NCBI GenBank assembly: GCA_023954375.1
Contig: JAMLIC010000022.1
Coordinates: 82,501-146,500 of the forward strand
Direction: 5' to 3'
From: Planctomycetota bacterium
Lineage (GTDB): Bacteria > Planctomycetota > J058
Length of the DNA stretch: 64,000 nt
Part shown: positions 8,323-17,624 of the stretch, in pieces
Position numbering within the stretch: the first letter of the stretch is position 1
How the letters are laid out: each line of letters opens with the position of its first letter
Notes under the pieces: model-generated
What the model was told of the DNA's origin: nothing
The model's database searches: none
What the model saw: the letters and a program-made list of their open reading frames with translations, nothing else
Position numbers and translations under genes: made by a program

Positions 8323-11300
8323 CCCAGAAGGGCGAGAGCGAGCGGCGGCCGGCGCTCCCGCCGGACAGCGACCTGACGATCCTCACCTGCCGGCCGTGCG
8401 CCGTCGACGTGAGCGTCGAGCCCGGCGCGCCGCGCCGCTGCCCCCGCTGCGCGGGGCCCCTCGACCGCCCGAGCAACGTCGAGGGCGACGCGCCCGAGCG
8501 CACGCTCCTGGAGGTGCGCGCGCCGTCGTCTTCGGCGTCCTCGGCGAGCCCTGGCGACCTGCCGCCGCTCGCGCGCAAGCGCGCGGCGGCGCGGAGCGAC
8601 CTGGGCGCGCTCGCCAACACGGCCACGCAGCCCGGCACCCACCCCTCGATCGCGCGCGCGCGCGAGCCCGAGCCCGGGGCGCCGGAGGCGGTGCGCCGCG
8701 TCGGCCAGTACGAGCTCCGCCGCGTCCTCGGCAAGGGCGGCATGGGCGTCGTCTACGAGGCCTGGCAGCCGTCGCTCGGGCGGGCGGTGGCGCTCAAGGT
8801 CATGTCGGCCGCGGAGGCGACCGACGAGGAGCTGGAGCGCTTCGACCGCGAGGCGCGCGCCGCGGCCCGCCTCCAGCACCCGAACATCGTGCCGATCTAC
8901 GACGTCGGCGCGTTCGAGGGGCGCAGCTACTTCACCATGGACCTGGTGCGCGGCCGGACGCTCCAGGAGCTGGCCCGCCAGGGGACGCTCGACCCGGCCG
9001 ACGCGGCGCGGATCGTGGCCCGGGTGTGCCGCGCGATCCACTACGCGCACGAGAAGGGGATCATCCACCGCGACCTCAAGCCGTCGAACGTCCTCGTCGA
9101 CGAGCAGGGCGAGCCCCACGTCACCGACTTCGGCCTGGCGAAGGACGTCACCGACCAGAGCGGCCTCACGCTCACGGGCGTCGCGATGGGCAGCCCGCCC
9201 TACATGCCGCCCGAGCAGGCGAAGGGCGAGTTCCGCCGCGTCGACGCGCAGTCGGACGTCTACGGCCTGGGGACGATCCTCTACGAGTGCCTCACCGGGT
9301 CCCCGCCGTTCACGGGCAAGAGCGTCTACGACATCATCGCCAAGGTCCTCGTCGAGGAGCCGGTCCCGCCGCGGCGCAAGGCCCCCGCCGTGCCGGTCGA
9401 CCTGGAGACGATCTGCCTCAAGGCGCTCGAGAAGGAGAAGTGGCGCCGCTACCCGACCGCCGAGGCCATGGCGCAGGACCTCGAGCGGCACCTGGCCGGG
9501 CGCACGATCGAGGCCATCCGCCACGGCTTCACGACGCGGATCGGGCGGGGGATCGAGCGGCATCGCTGGCAGATCGTGTCGGCGCTCGTGCCCGTGGCCA
9601 TCGCGGCCGGCGTGATCGGCTACCTCGTGGGCGGCGAGCCGCACCTGCCGGCGCCGCCCGTGGCGGGGCCGCCGGTCGACGCCGACCCCGGGCCGATCGC
9701 CCGGGCGGGCCAGGAGCTCGGCCGGGCCGTCGAGCACCTGTCGGCGCTGGGCGGCCCGACGTGGCGGCAGGTGATCACCTCGCTCGACAACCTGCCGGCC
9801 GACCTGCCGGCGCTGCGGGCCGTGCGCCTCGAGGTCGAGCCCCGCCTGCGCGATGCGCCCGACGCCCGGGCGTCGTGGGAGGTCGTGCGCCGGCTCGTCG
9901 ACGCGCTGGCGACCGACCCCGACGTCGACCCTCGCGACCTCGCCGCCGCGGTGTCGGCGTGGTACGGCGTGAGCGGTCCGCTCGCGGAGGTGGCCACCGC
10001 CGCGGTGCTGGCCCATCGCGGCGCCGTCCAGCGCGACCCCGCCTGCTACCGGCTCGCCCTCGCCGGGCCGCGCACGCCGATCGACGTGGACATCGTCCGC
10101 GAGGCGGCGCGCAGCCTCGGCCCGCTCTTCCAGGGGGACGAGCGGGCCGCCCGGGCCGTCGCGGCCGTGACCTCGGACGCCGCGCTGGCGGCCGCCGCCC
10201 TGCGGCCCGACGTGGTGCGGCTCGACGCGACGCGCACGGCGGTGATCGGTCCGGGGTGGGTGTTCCCGCCCGTGACCTGGCCCGGCGCCCCGGCGGTGGC
10301 CGGGCCCCCGCGCCCGGTGGCGCGGGGCCTCGTCGGCCGCGGGGCCCGCGACGCGCCGCCGACGGCGCCGCTGGTCACGGGCGACGGCGCGAGGGTCCTC
10401 GTCGGATGGCTGCGCTTCCTCCACGTGCTCGACGCCGAGACCGGGGGCGTCGTGCGCCGCGTGCGCCTGCCGGGCGCGGCGCGCGGCCTCCAGTGGCACC
10501 GGAGCGGCCGGCCGCGCGTGCGCGTCTGGGACGGGGCGCGCGTGCGCGACGTCCTCGTGGGCGGGCTCGGGGGAGGGCTCGATGGCGCGGTCGAGCTGCG
10601 CTGGCTCGAGGAGCGCCGGGGCGCGGAGCTCGAGCGGCCCGTCTCCCCGCTCGACCTGCTCCCCGCCGGCGACGCGCCGGCGATCGACGAGCTGCGCCGC
10701 GTCGCCTTCGCCTCGTTCCCGGCGCTCGACGACCGCCTGGACGTGTTCGCCGAGCACGTGCGGCGCGACCGCGACGGCGCCCCCGTCCACGACGTCCGCG
10801 TGGCCCGCGTCCTGCGGCTCGAGGGGCGGCCCGCGCTCGGGCTGACGCTCTCGCTCTCCCCCGAGCCCGACGCGGCGCTGGCGTTCAGCGCCGCGCGCGA
10901 CCCGCGGTCCGAGCCGATCGCCGCCCGGGTCGTCGATGTCTCGGGGCCGGCCGCCCAGGCGGGCCTGCGGGCGGGGGACGTCATCGTCGGGGTGGAGCGG
11001 GCCCGCGGGACCGGCTCGACCCAGCTCGAGCTGCGCGTGCGCCGCGGCGGCGCCGAGCACCTCCTCCGGCTCCGCCTGCCGTGGCCCCCCGTCGACCTCG
11101 CGGCGCTGGGGGCCGAGGCGGCCGGCCTGGCCGCGCGCGACGGCGACCCGAACCCCTGGCACCTGGCGCTCGCCGCCGGCCTGCGGCCGGCGGGGACGCC
11201 GCCCGGGCCGGAGGCCGCCGCGCTGGCGCGGGCCGCCGCGCTCTCGCCGCACCTCGGCCCCGTCGAGCGGGTGGAGCTGGGCTGCTTCCTCGACGAGCGC

Positions 11301-13118
11301 GGGCTCGAGCAGGAGGCCGAGCGGGCGTTCACGCGCGCGCTGGCCGACCTGCTGCGCGACCACGCCTACGCCCCGGCGCTGGCGGGCTACGCGCAGCACG
11401 ACGCCGGGCGGGCGCTCGCCGACCGCGTCGTGGAGCACCGGCTCGCCGGGCGCGCGCAGCGGGCGGAGGCGCTGGCGCGATGGCGCGACGCCTTCGCGCC
11501 GGCCCTCGCCGAGAGCGACGCCGCGCGGGCGGCCTACGCGCGGCGCGGCGCCGACGTGCGGGCGGGCCCGACGCCGCCCAAGGGGGTGGCGGGCCTGGAC
11601 GCGCTGGACCTCCTGCGGCTCGACCACGCGGTCCGGCTCCAGGGGGGCATGCTCACGCTGGTGGCGGCGCTCCTGGCGCTCCTGTTCCTCCGCTACGGCG
11701 CGCACGCGCGGCGCGACCTCGCGCGCATGAACGTCGTGGGGGCGCGGGCGCGCCTGCTGATGTGGGTCCAGCGGCCCTGGACGCGGCTGACCTACACGTG
11801 GCCGGCCTACATCTCGCTCTCGGACAAGCTGGCGTTCATCGCCCTGTACCTCGTCTACTTCGCGGCCCTGTCGGTGCAGGATGCCGGCCTGGACGTCCTC
11901 GCCGCCTTGCGCCGGGGGCACGAGCCGCTGCTCGCCGGCGTGCCGGCCGCGGGCGACGCCGTGCGGGGGCTGGGGGCGGGGTTGCAGGAGGTGGAGGAGG
12001 CCCCCGACCCGGCGCGCGCCTACGCGGTCGTATGGGCGCTGGTCGCGCGCGGCGAGACGGACCCGGCCGCCGCGGCGGCCGCGCTCGGGCTCGACCCGAG
12101 GCGGCGCGCCCCGGACCTGACGCTCTCGCGCTGCGAGGCCGCCTTGCGGGCCCGTGGGGGCGGGCGCGACCACCTGCTCCTGGCGGAGCTCGCCCTGGCG
12201 GGCGGGAGCGCGCCGGGCGCGGTGACCGCCTCGCTCGAGCGGGCGGCGCGCGACGCCGACCCGGAGGTCGCGGCCGCCGCGGCGCTCCTCGAGGGCGACC
12301 ACTCGCCCGCCGCGCGCGAGCGGCTCGCGGCGGCGTCGACGCGGCAGCGCGCCGCGCTCGAGTTCACGGGCGAGGTCGCGCGGCCGCTGGCGCCGCCGCC
12401 CTCGCCGGTCGAGCGCGACTGGCAGGTGGTGGGGCGGGCGCGCTGGTGGACCGCCGCGCCGAGCTACCTCCTGCGCAACCTGACGCAGCCGATCCACACC
12501 CGCGTCGACGCGTCGCTCCTGGCCTTCGAGGAGGCCTGGAGCGTGAACCTGGTCTTCTCCCGCCTGCGCAGCGACTCGTTCTTCCTCGTGCCCGCGTCGG
12601 TGCTCGTGCTGGTGATCGCGCTGCTCGTGCGCACGATGCGGCCGTTCGAGCCCCTGCAGCGCGACCTGCGGCCCGGGCCCGTCCTCTCGCTCCTGGGGCT
12701 CCTCGTCCCGGGGGTGCGCCAGATCAGCCTGGCGCGGACGGCGCGCGGGCTGCTCCTGCTCGCGCCGTTCCTCTACGTCAGCCAGGCGCTCGTCAACGCG
12801 CGCCACGGGGGGCTCGTGCCGGGGCTCCAGGAGCTGACGCGCTTCGACACGGCGGAGGTCGCCGCGCTCACGGGCGAGGTCGCGCCGGCCATCCGGATCA
12901 TCGAGACCCGCCACACGGCGGAGCTGGTGGGGCTCCTGTTGCTCATCTACCTGGCGCACGGCCTCGAGCTGCTCCAGGCGCGGCGGCGCTTCGCCCGGGC
13001 CGCCGCCGGGCCGGGCGCCCCCGCAGCGGCGCCGCCGGTGATCGTCCCGGTCGACAGCGAGCCGGTCCTGGACCCCCCGGCGGAGGGCCCGTTCGACCGC
13101 ACCGAGCCGGGGGGATGA
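8319..13118 (+). CDS. Very large multi-domain membrane Ser/Thr kinase (zinc ribbon, kinase, PDZ-like, several TM segments)
   Basis: A 1,599-residue protein starting at a GTG that overlaps the btpA stop. Order of parts: zinc-ribbon-like Cys pairs (C24/C27, C41/C44); Ala/Ser linker; Hanks kinase domain about 127-397 with LGKGGMGVVY, Lys160, HRD Asp252 and DFG Asp270, and DVYGLGTILYECLTGSPPF; a membrane segment about 418-437 (VSALVPVAIAAGVIGYLV); a long Ala/Leu/Arg-rich section; a PDZ-like module near 835-925 (VVDVSGPAAQAGLRAGDVIV); helical repeats; and at least five hydrophobic segments near 1110, 1170, 1420, 1480 and 1535. All kinase catalytic residues are present. The C-terminal half matches no family I recognise. 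It probably senses at the membrane and phosphorylates unknown targets. Confidence 0.88.
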   Translation: MTQKGESERRPALPPDSDLTILTCRPCAVDVSVEPGAPRRCPRCAGPLDRPSNVEGDAPERTLLEVRAPSSSASSASPGDLPPLARKRAAARSDLGALANTATQPGTHPSIARAREPEPGAPEAVRRVGQYELRRVLGKGGMGVVYEAWQPSLGRAVALKVMSAAEATDEELERFDREARAAARLQHPNIVPIYDVGAFEGRSYFTMDLVRGRTLQELARQGTLDPADAARIVARVCRAIHYAHEKGIIHRDLKPSNVLVDEQGEPHVTDFGLAKDVTDQSGLTLTGVAMGSPPYMPPEQAKGEFRRVDAQSDVYGLGTILYECLTGSPPFTGKSVYDIIAKVLVEEPVPPRRKAPAVPVDLETICLKALEKEKWRRYPTAEAMAQDLERHLAGRTIEAIRHGFTTRIGRGIERHRWQIVSALVPVAIAAGVIGYLVGGEPHLPAPPVAGPPVDADPGPIARAGQELGRAVEHLSALGGPTWRQVITSLDNLPADLPALRAVRLEVEPRLRDAPDARASWEVVRRLVDALATDPDVDPRDLAAAVSAWYGVSGPLAEVATAAVLAHRGAVQRDPACYRLALAGPRTPIDVDIVREAARSLGPLFQGDERAARAVAAVTSDAALAAAALRPDVVRLDATRTAVIGPGWVFPPVTWPGAPAVAGPPRPVARGLVGRGARDAPPTAPLVTGDGARVLVGWLRFLHVLDAETGGVVRRVRLPGAARGLQWHRSGRPRVRVWDGARVRDVLVGGLGGGLDGAVELRWLEERRGAELERPVSPLDLLPAGDAPAIDELRRVAFASFPALDDRLDVFAEHVRRDRDGAPVHDVRVARVLRLEGRPALGLTLSLSPEPDAALAFSAARDPRSEPIAARVVDVSGPAAQAGLRAGDVIVGVERARGTGSTQLELRVRRGGAEHLLRLRLPWPPVDLAALGAEAAGLAARDGDPNPWHLALAAGLRPAGTPPGPEAAALARAAALSPHLGPVERVELGCFLDERGLEQEAERAFTRALADLLRDHAYAPALAGYAQHDAGRALADRVVEHRLAGRAQRAEALARWRDAFAPALAESDAARAAYARRGADVRAGPTPPKGVAGLDALDLLRLDHAVRLQGGMLTLVAALLALLFLRYGAHARRDLARMNVVGARARLLMWVQRPWTRLTYTWPAYISLSDKLAFIALYLVYFAALSVQDAGLDVLAALRRGHEPLLAGVPAAGDAVRGLGAGLQEVEEAPDPARAYAVVWALVARGETDPAAAAAALGLDPRRRAPDLTLSRCEAALRARGGGRDHLLLAELALAGGSAPGAVTASLERAARDADPEVAAAAALLEGDHSPAARERLAAASTRQRAALEFTGEVARPLAPPPSPVERDWQVVGRARWWTAAPSYLLRNLTQPIHTRVDASLLAFEEAWSVNLVFSRLRSDSFFLVPASVLVLVIALLVRTMRPFEPLQRDLRPGPVLSLLGLLVPGVRQISLARTARGLLLLAPFLYVSQALVNARHGGLVPGLQELTRFDTAEVAALTGEVAPAIRIIETRHTAELVGLLLLIYLAHGLELLQARRRFARAAAGPGAPAAAPPVIVPVDSEPVLDPPAEGPFDRTEPGG

Positions 13119-13164
13119 GCGAGAATCGGTGGGACCGCTTTCTCCGGAACGGAGAGGGGGCACG

Positions 13165-14130
13165 GTGACGACGACGCTGATCCGCGACGACCTCGAGCTG
13201 GAGATCGACCGGCTGCGCCAGGAGCGCAACGCCGTGATCCTGGCGCACTTCTACCAGCAGGCCGAGATCCAGGACCTCGCCGACCACGTCGGCGACAGCC
13301 TGCAGCTCTCGCGGCAGGCGGCGAAGACGACGGCGGACGTGATCGTCTTCGCCGGGGTCAAGTTCATGGCCGAGACGGCCAAGATTTTGAACCCCGGGCG
13401 GACGGTCGTGCTGCCCGACCTCGAGGCCGGCTGCTCGCTCGTCGACGGCTGCCCGCCAGAGAAGTTCCGCGCCTGGCGCGCGCAGTGGCCGGACGCCCTG
13501 GTCGTGACCTACATCAACTCGAGCATCGAGCTCAAGGCGATGAGCGACTACACCTGCACGTCGTCGAACGCGCGGCAGGTGATCGAGGCGATCCCGCGCG
13601 ACCGGCCGGTGATCTTCGCGCCCGACAAGAACCTCGGCGCCTACCTGGCCAAGGTCACCGGGCGCGAGCTCATCCTCTGGCCGGGCTCGTGCATGGTCCA
13701 CGAGGTGTTCAGCGACAGGCAGGTGGTGCTGCTCAAGGACGAGCACCCCGACGCCCCGGTGCTCGCGCACCCCGAGTGCGAGGAGCGCGTCCTGCGCCAC
13801 GCCGACTACATCGGCTCGACGGCCGGGATCCTCGAGTTCGCGCGCAAGAGCGACCGGCAGAGGTTCCTCGTCGGCACCGAGGCGAACATCATCCACGCGA
13901 TGAAGAAGGCGGCGCCCGACAAGGAGTTCATCCCGATCCCCACGCTCTCCGGCTGCGCCTGCAACGAGTGCCCGCACATGAAGCGCAACACGGTGGTCAA
14001 GCTGCGCGACTGCCTGCGCGACCTGCGGCCGGAGATCACCGTGCCCGAGGACCTGCGTCTGCAGGCCCTGCGGCCGATCGAGGCCATGTTCCGGGTGTGC
14101 GACGGGGCGGTGCCGACGCGGGGGGATTGA
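13165..14130 (+). CDS. nadA: Quinolinate synthase NadA
   Basis: A 321-residue 4Fe-4S enzyme that condenses iminoaspartate with dihydroxyacetone phosphate to quinolinate in de novo NAD synthesis. The three repeated domains are clear: ILAHFYQQAEIQDLAD, VTYINSSIELKAMSDYTCTS, and ILWPGSCMVHEVF. Cluster-ligand candidates are C90 (EAGCSLVDGCP), C176 (GSCMVHE) and the C264/C266/C269 group in SGCACNECPHM. The GTG at 13165 is chosen because GGAGAGGGGG lies just upstream and family proteins start near this point; a GTG at 13129 would add twelve non-conserved residues. It lies 46 bases after the giant kinase gene. No nadB or nadC is in the window. Confidence 0.95.
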   Translation: MTTTLIRDDLELEIDRLRQERNAVILAHFYQQAEIQDLADHVGDSLQLSRQAAKTTADVIVFAGVKFMAETAKILNPGRTVVLPDLEAGCSLVDGCPPEKFRAWRAQWPDALVVTYINSSIELKAMSDYTCTSSNARQVIEAIPRDRPVIFAPDKNLGAYLAKVTGRELILWPGSCMVHEVFSDRQVVLLKDEHPDAPVLAHPECEERVLRHADYIGSTAGILEFARKSDRQRFLVGTEANIIHAMKKAAPDKEFIPIPTLSGCACNECPHMKRNTVVKLRDCLRDLRPEITVPEDLRLQALRPIEAMFRVCDGAVPTRGD

Positions 14131-14161
14131 CAGCGCCCACCGCGTGTCGTGCTGAGCGAGA

Positions 14162-14232
14162 ACGGTCACCGAGGACGCCGAGAGGTCTTTCAAGACGAGG
14201 CTCTGGGTGTCCTCGGTGTCCTCGGTGACCGT
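14162..14232. repeat. Intergenic hairpin element with internal CTCGGTGT-type iterations
   Basis: Two 21-base arms (14162-14182 and 14212-14232) are complementary at 20 of 21 positions. Each arm contains a near-repeat: CTCGGTGTC followed by CTCGGTGAC on the right arm. The loop holds a second perfect palindrome, GTCTT-TC-AAGAC (14185-14196). The element is noticeably less GC-rich than its surroundings and sits between nadA and the export operon. It could terminate nadA transcription, but its repetitive arms resemble the CTCGGTG/CACCGAG-type intergenic repeats I recall from many environmental genomes. Confidence 0.65.
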
Positions 14233-14400
14233 CATCTACTCGTCAGATCAATCGGTCAGCGCGGTGAGGCACCTGCCGCGGGCCTGGGGCCCTCTCCCGG
14301 TCAGTGGACGTCTCCGACCCCCTTTGGCGACCTTCCTCTGTCCCTGCCGGCCTCCTGGAATGGGGACGCCGCCCCGGGCGTTGCGCGGACAGGAGACCGC

Positions 14401-15528
14401 ATGGAGAGGGGGGCGCGTCGCGTCGTGCTGGTCCTGGCCGCTGCCGGGCTCGTGGGCGGCGGCCTGTGGGCCGCCCTGCGGCCGCCGCCGCTCGAGCGCC
14501 GGCACGTCGTGTCGGCCGGCGAGGTCGTCGCCGAGGCGCTCGGCACGGGGACGCTCGAGGCGCGCGTCGGGGTGATGGTCGCCCCGGAGGTCACCGGCCG
14601 CCTGGTCGAGGTGACCGTCGATGAGGGCGACCCGGTGAAGGCGGGCGACCTCCTCCTGCGCGTGGACGACACGGAGCTCCAGCGGCAGGTCCTCATGGCC
14701 GCGGCCGACCTGCAGGCAGCCGAGGCGAGCCTGGCCCGCGCGACGGCCGAGACGACCCGGGCTCAGGCCGTCGCCGACGCGGCCGCGCGCGAGCTGGCGC
14801 GCGTCCGCGAGCTCGCCGCGCGCACGATCCTCCCGGCCGCCGACCTCGACCGGGCGACGGACGCGCACGCCGTCGCGGACGCGGGCCTGGCCGCCGCACG
14901 CGCGGGCGCCGCCGAGGCCTCGCGCCGGCAGGAGGCGGCCGCGCAGGGCCTGGCCGTACGGGAGGCGCGCCTCGCGGAGAGCCGCGTGCGGAGCCCCGTC
15001 GACGGGCTGGTCGTGCGCCGCCTGCGCGAGCCCGGCGACGTGGTGATCGCCGGCGGCCCGGTGCTCTCGATCGTGGCCACACGGGAGATGTGGGTCCGCG
15101 CCTGGGTCGACGAGTCGGAGCTCCCGCGGCTGGCCCCGGGCCTGCCGGCGCGCGTCGTCTTCCGGGCGGAGCCCGGGCGCGACCTCCCCGGCGTCGTCGC
15201 GCGCGTCGGCCGCGAGGTGGACCGCGAGACGCGCGAGGTGCTCGTGGACGTGCGGGTGGAGGCGCTGCCCGCGGCCTGGGCGGTCGGCCAGCGGGCGGAC
15301 GTGTTCATCACGGTCGCTCGGGCCCGGGCCGAGGTCGTCCTGCCGGTCGAGCTCCTCACCTGGCGCGGCGGCGCCGTCGGCGCGCACGTCCTCGAGGGCG
15401 CGCGCGCGCGCTGGCGGCCGCTCGCGCTGGGCCTCCGCGGCGCGTCCGGCGTCGAGGTGCGCGAGGGGCTGGCGGCCGGTGACGTGGTCGTGGGGGCGCC
15501 CGGGGGGGGCGCGGGGCCGGGCCCGTGA
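14401..15528 (+). CDS. Periplasmic adaptor (membrane fusion) subunit of a MacAB/DevBCA-type exporter
   Basis: A 375-residue HlyD/MacA-family protein. The ATG follows AGGAGACCGC. One N-terminal membrane anchor (residues about 7-26) is followed by a biotinyl-lipoyl half-motif (VAPEVTGRLVEVTVDEGDPV, then LLRVDD), an Ala/Arg-rich coiled-coil hairpin from about 98 to 195, the returning lipoyl half (SRVRSPVDGLVVRRLREPGD), and a beta-barrel/membrane-proximal C-terminus. The protein would bridge the inner-membrane permease to an outer-membrane channel, which is not encoded here. It is the first gene of a three-gene operon with GTGA and ATGA overlaps. Confidence 0.88.
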   Translation: MERGARRVVLVLAAAGLVGGGLWAALRPPPLERRHVVSAGEVVAEALGTGTLEARVGVMVAPEVTGRLVEVTVDEGDPVKAGDLLLRVDDTELQRQVLMAAADLQAAEASLARATAETTRAQAVADAAARELARVRELAARTILPAADLDRATDAHAVADAGLAAARAGAAEASRRQEAAAQGLAVREARLAESRVRSPVDGLVVRRLREPGDVVIAGGPVLSIVATREMWVRAWVDESELPRLAPGLPARVVFRAEPGRDLPGVVARVGREVDRETREVLVDVRVEALPAAWAVGQRADVFITVARARAEVVLPVELLTWRGGAVGAHVLEGARARWRPLALGLRGASGVEVREGLAAGDVVVGAPGGGAGPGP

Positions 15529-16739
15529 ACCTGGCGCTGCGCGACGTGCGGCACGGGGTCGGCCGCTTCGGCCTCACCGCCCTGGGGATCGGCATGCTGC
15601 TCATGGTCGTCATGGGCATGGGCGGCATCTACCGGGGGATCGTGGAGGACGCGGTGCTCCTCGTGGACCGCGTCGGGGCCGACGTGTGGGTGGTCCAGCG
15701 CGACACCCGCGGCCCCTTCGCCGAGCAGTCGCGCGTGCCGCCCCGCCTCGTCCGGCGCCTCGAGGCGGTCCCGGGCGTCGCCGACGCGCGCGGGTTCGTC
15801 TACCACACGGTCCAGCGCGAGCACGCGGGGCGCCCGCTCCGCCTCGCCGTCGTGGGCCTCGACTGGCCCGAGGACCGCGGCGAGTGGGTGCCGCTCGTCG
15901 CCGGGCGCCCCCTCCAGCAGGGCCACCTCGAGCTCGTCGCCGACCGCTCGCTCGGGCTGGCCCTCGGCGAGCGGGTGCGCCTCGGGCGGGAGGTCCACGT
16001 CGTCGTCGGCATCAGCGCCGGGATGATCTCCTCCGCGGGCGACGGGGTGGCGTTCCTGAGCGCCAGCGACGCCCTGGCGCTCGCGGCCGACGTGCCCCCC
16101 GAGCACGTGCGCCTCGAGCGCGCGGCGCGCCGCGCCCGCGCGGGGCGGCTGGAGCTCGCCCTCGTCCGGCCCGAGCTCCTCGCGCAGGCCGACGCGACCG
16201 CCGGCGCGCTGCCCGCGCTCCCGCCGCCCTCGCTGTCTGCCGCGCTCGTGCGCCTCCGCCCGGGCGTGTCGGCGCAGGAGGTCGCGGCCGTGATCGACGG
16301 CTGGGCCGACGTGCGGGCGCTCACGGCCGACGAGCAGCGCGCGCTCCTCCTCGGGGGGAGCGTCGCCAAGGTCCGCGCGCAGATCGGGCTGTTCCGGGCC
16401 CTGCTCACGGTGATCGCCGCGATCGTCATGGCGCTGATCCTCTACACGCTCACGCTCGACAAGCTCCACGCGATCGCGCTGCTCAAGCTGATCGGCGCGC
16501 CGACGCGGGTCGTCCTCGGGCTGATCCTCCAGCAGGCGCTGCTCCTCGGGGCGCTCGGCTACGGGGTGGCGCTCGCGGCGGGCGCGTGGCTGTTCCCGCG
16601 CTTCCCGCGGCGCGTGATCCTCACGCCGGAGGACCTGGTGGCGCTCGCGGCCGTCGTCCTGTGCATCTCCATCGCGGCGAGCGCGCTCGGGGTGGCCCGC
16701 GCCCTGCGCGTCTCGCCCGCGGAGGCGCTCGCCGCATGA
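15525..16739 (+). CDS. ABC exporter permease (MacB/DevC/FtsX type)
   Basis: A 404-residue permease starting at a GTG that overlaps the adaptor stop. One N-terminal membrane segment (FGLTALGIGMLLMVVMGMGG) is followed by a large extracytoplasmic domain (about 40-290) and three C-terminal membrane segments (LLTVIAAIVMALILYTLTL; LILQQALLLGALGYGVALAA; LVALAAVVLCISIAASALG), the FtsX-like topology. ALRVSPAEALAA at the end is typical of this family. With the adjacent ATPase and adaptor it forms a tripartite-type exporter or lipoprotein/peptide/lipid extrusion system; the substrate cannot be told from sequence. Confidence 0.87.
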   Translation: MNLALRDVRHGVGRFGLTALGIGMLLMVVMGMGGIYRGIVEDAVLLVDRVGADVWVVQRDTRGPFAEQSRVPPRLVRRLEAVPGVADARGFVYHTVQREHAGRPLRLAVVGLDWPEDRGEWVPLVAGRPLQQGHLELVADRSLGLALGERVRLGREVHVVVGISAGMISSAGDGVAFLSASDALALAADVPPEHVRLERAARRARAGRLELALVRPELLAQADATAGALPALPPPSLSAALVRLRPGVSAQEVAAVIDGWADVRALTADEQRALLLGGSVAKVRAQIGLFRALLTVIAAIVMALILYTLTLDKLHAIALLKLIGAPTRVVLGLILQQALLLGALGYGVALAAGAWLFPRFPRRVILTPEDLVALAAVVLCISIAASALGVARALRVSPAEALAA

Positions 16740-17458
16740 TCGACGCGCCCGCGCTGGAGACGCACGCCCTGCGCAAGGAGTACGGGAGCGGGGAGACGCG
16801 GGTCGTGGCGATGACCGACATCTCGCTGCGGGTGGCCCGCGGCGAGGTCGTGGCCCTCCTGGGGCCGAGCGGCTCGGGGAAGTCGACGTTGCTCACCGCC
16901 GTGGGGCTGATCAGCCCGCCCGACGCGGGCCGGGTCGTGATCGGCGGCGAGGTGGTCCTCGATGGGACCCGGGCGCTCGTGGACCTCGCCGCGTTCCGCC
17001 GCCGCCATCTCGGCTTCGTCTTCCAGCGGTCGAACCTGATCCCCTTCCTCACGGCGCGCGAGAACGTGCAGCTGGCGCTCGAGCTGGACGGCGTGAGCGC
17101 CCGCGCGGCGCGAGGCCGCGCCGAGTCGCTCCTGGAGGAGCTGGGGGTGGGTGACCGCGCGGGGCACCTGCCGGCCGCGCTCTCCGGAGGCCAGCAGCAG
17201 CGCGTCGCCGTGGCCCGGGCGCTGGCCAACCAGCCCGCGCTCATCCTGGCGGACGAGCCGACGGCCGCCCTCGATGGGGCGCGCGGGCGCCAGGTGATGG
17301 AGCTCTTCGCCCGCGTGGCCCACGAGCGCGGGGCCGCGGCCGTCGTGGTCACCCACGACCACCGGGCGCTCGACGTGTTCGACACGATCTACGAGATGGA
17401 GGACGGCCGGCTGCGCCGCGCCGACCGGCCGCCCCCGCACCCGCACCCGGCCGGCTGA
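16736..17458 (+). CDS. ABC transporter ATP-binding protein (MacB/LolD type)
   Basis: A 240-residue ATPase overlapping the permease stop by ATGA. Walker A is GPSGSGKST with Lys49; the Q-loop is in FVFQRSNLIPFLTARENV, signature LSGGQQQRVAVARAL, Walker B LILADEPTAALD, and the switch His in VTHDHRALDVFD. The DEPTAALD and PFLTARENV wording is typical of the MacB/LolD/FtsE subfamily. The last 15 residues are Pro/His-rich. It energises the adjacent permease. A GC hairpin (17463-17478) follows within a few bases. Confidence 0.92.
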   Translation: MIDAPALETHALRKEYGSGETRVVAMTDISLRVARGEVVALLGPSGSGKSTLLTAVGLISPPDAGRVVIGGEVVLDGTRALVDLAAFRRRHLGFVFQRSNLIPFLTARENVQLALELDGVSARAARGRAESLLEELGVGDRAGHLPAALSGGQQQRVAVARALANQPALILADEPTAALDGARGRQVMELFARVAHERGAAAVVVTHDHRALDVFDTIYEMEDGRLRRADRPPPHPHPAG

Positions 17459-17462
17459 CCCC

Positions 17463-17478
17463 GGTCCGCCCGCGGGCC
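17463..17478 (+). terminator. Short GC hairpin after the exporter operon
   Basis: GGTCCGC (17463-17469) and GCGGGCC (17472-17478) pair over seven positions with one G-T wobble around a two-base loop, immediately after the ATPase stop at 17458; TTCCCTCCCC follows on the sense strand. Without a long U-tract its efficiency as an intrinsic terminator is uncertain. Confidence 0.4.
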
Positions 17479-17624
17479 TTCCCTCCCCGTGCCGGGTTCC
17501 ACTCCGTGGGGTGATCGCCGCCCGAGAGGAGTGGCGCCAGAGTGTAGGGCCCGCGGCGCCGGGGAACGAGGTCGAGGGCCGTCCGCGGCCCATGCGGGCT
17601 CGAGCGGCTATCCTGGAGGGGACC

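Noticed and set aside
7995..13229. Minus-strand ORF of 1,744 codons opposite the giant kinase
   Set aside because: Arg/Glu/Gly/Pro-rich antisense shadow; the plus frame carries a full kinase domain, membrane segments and intact motifs.
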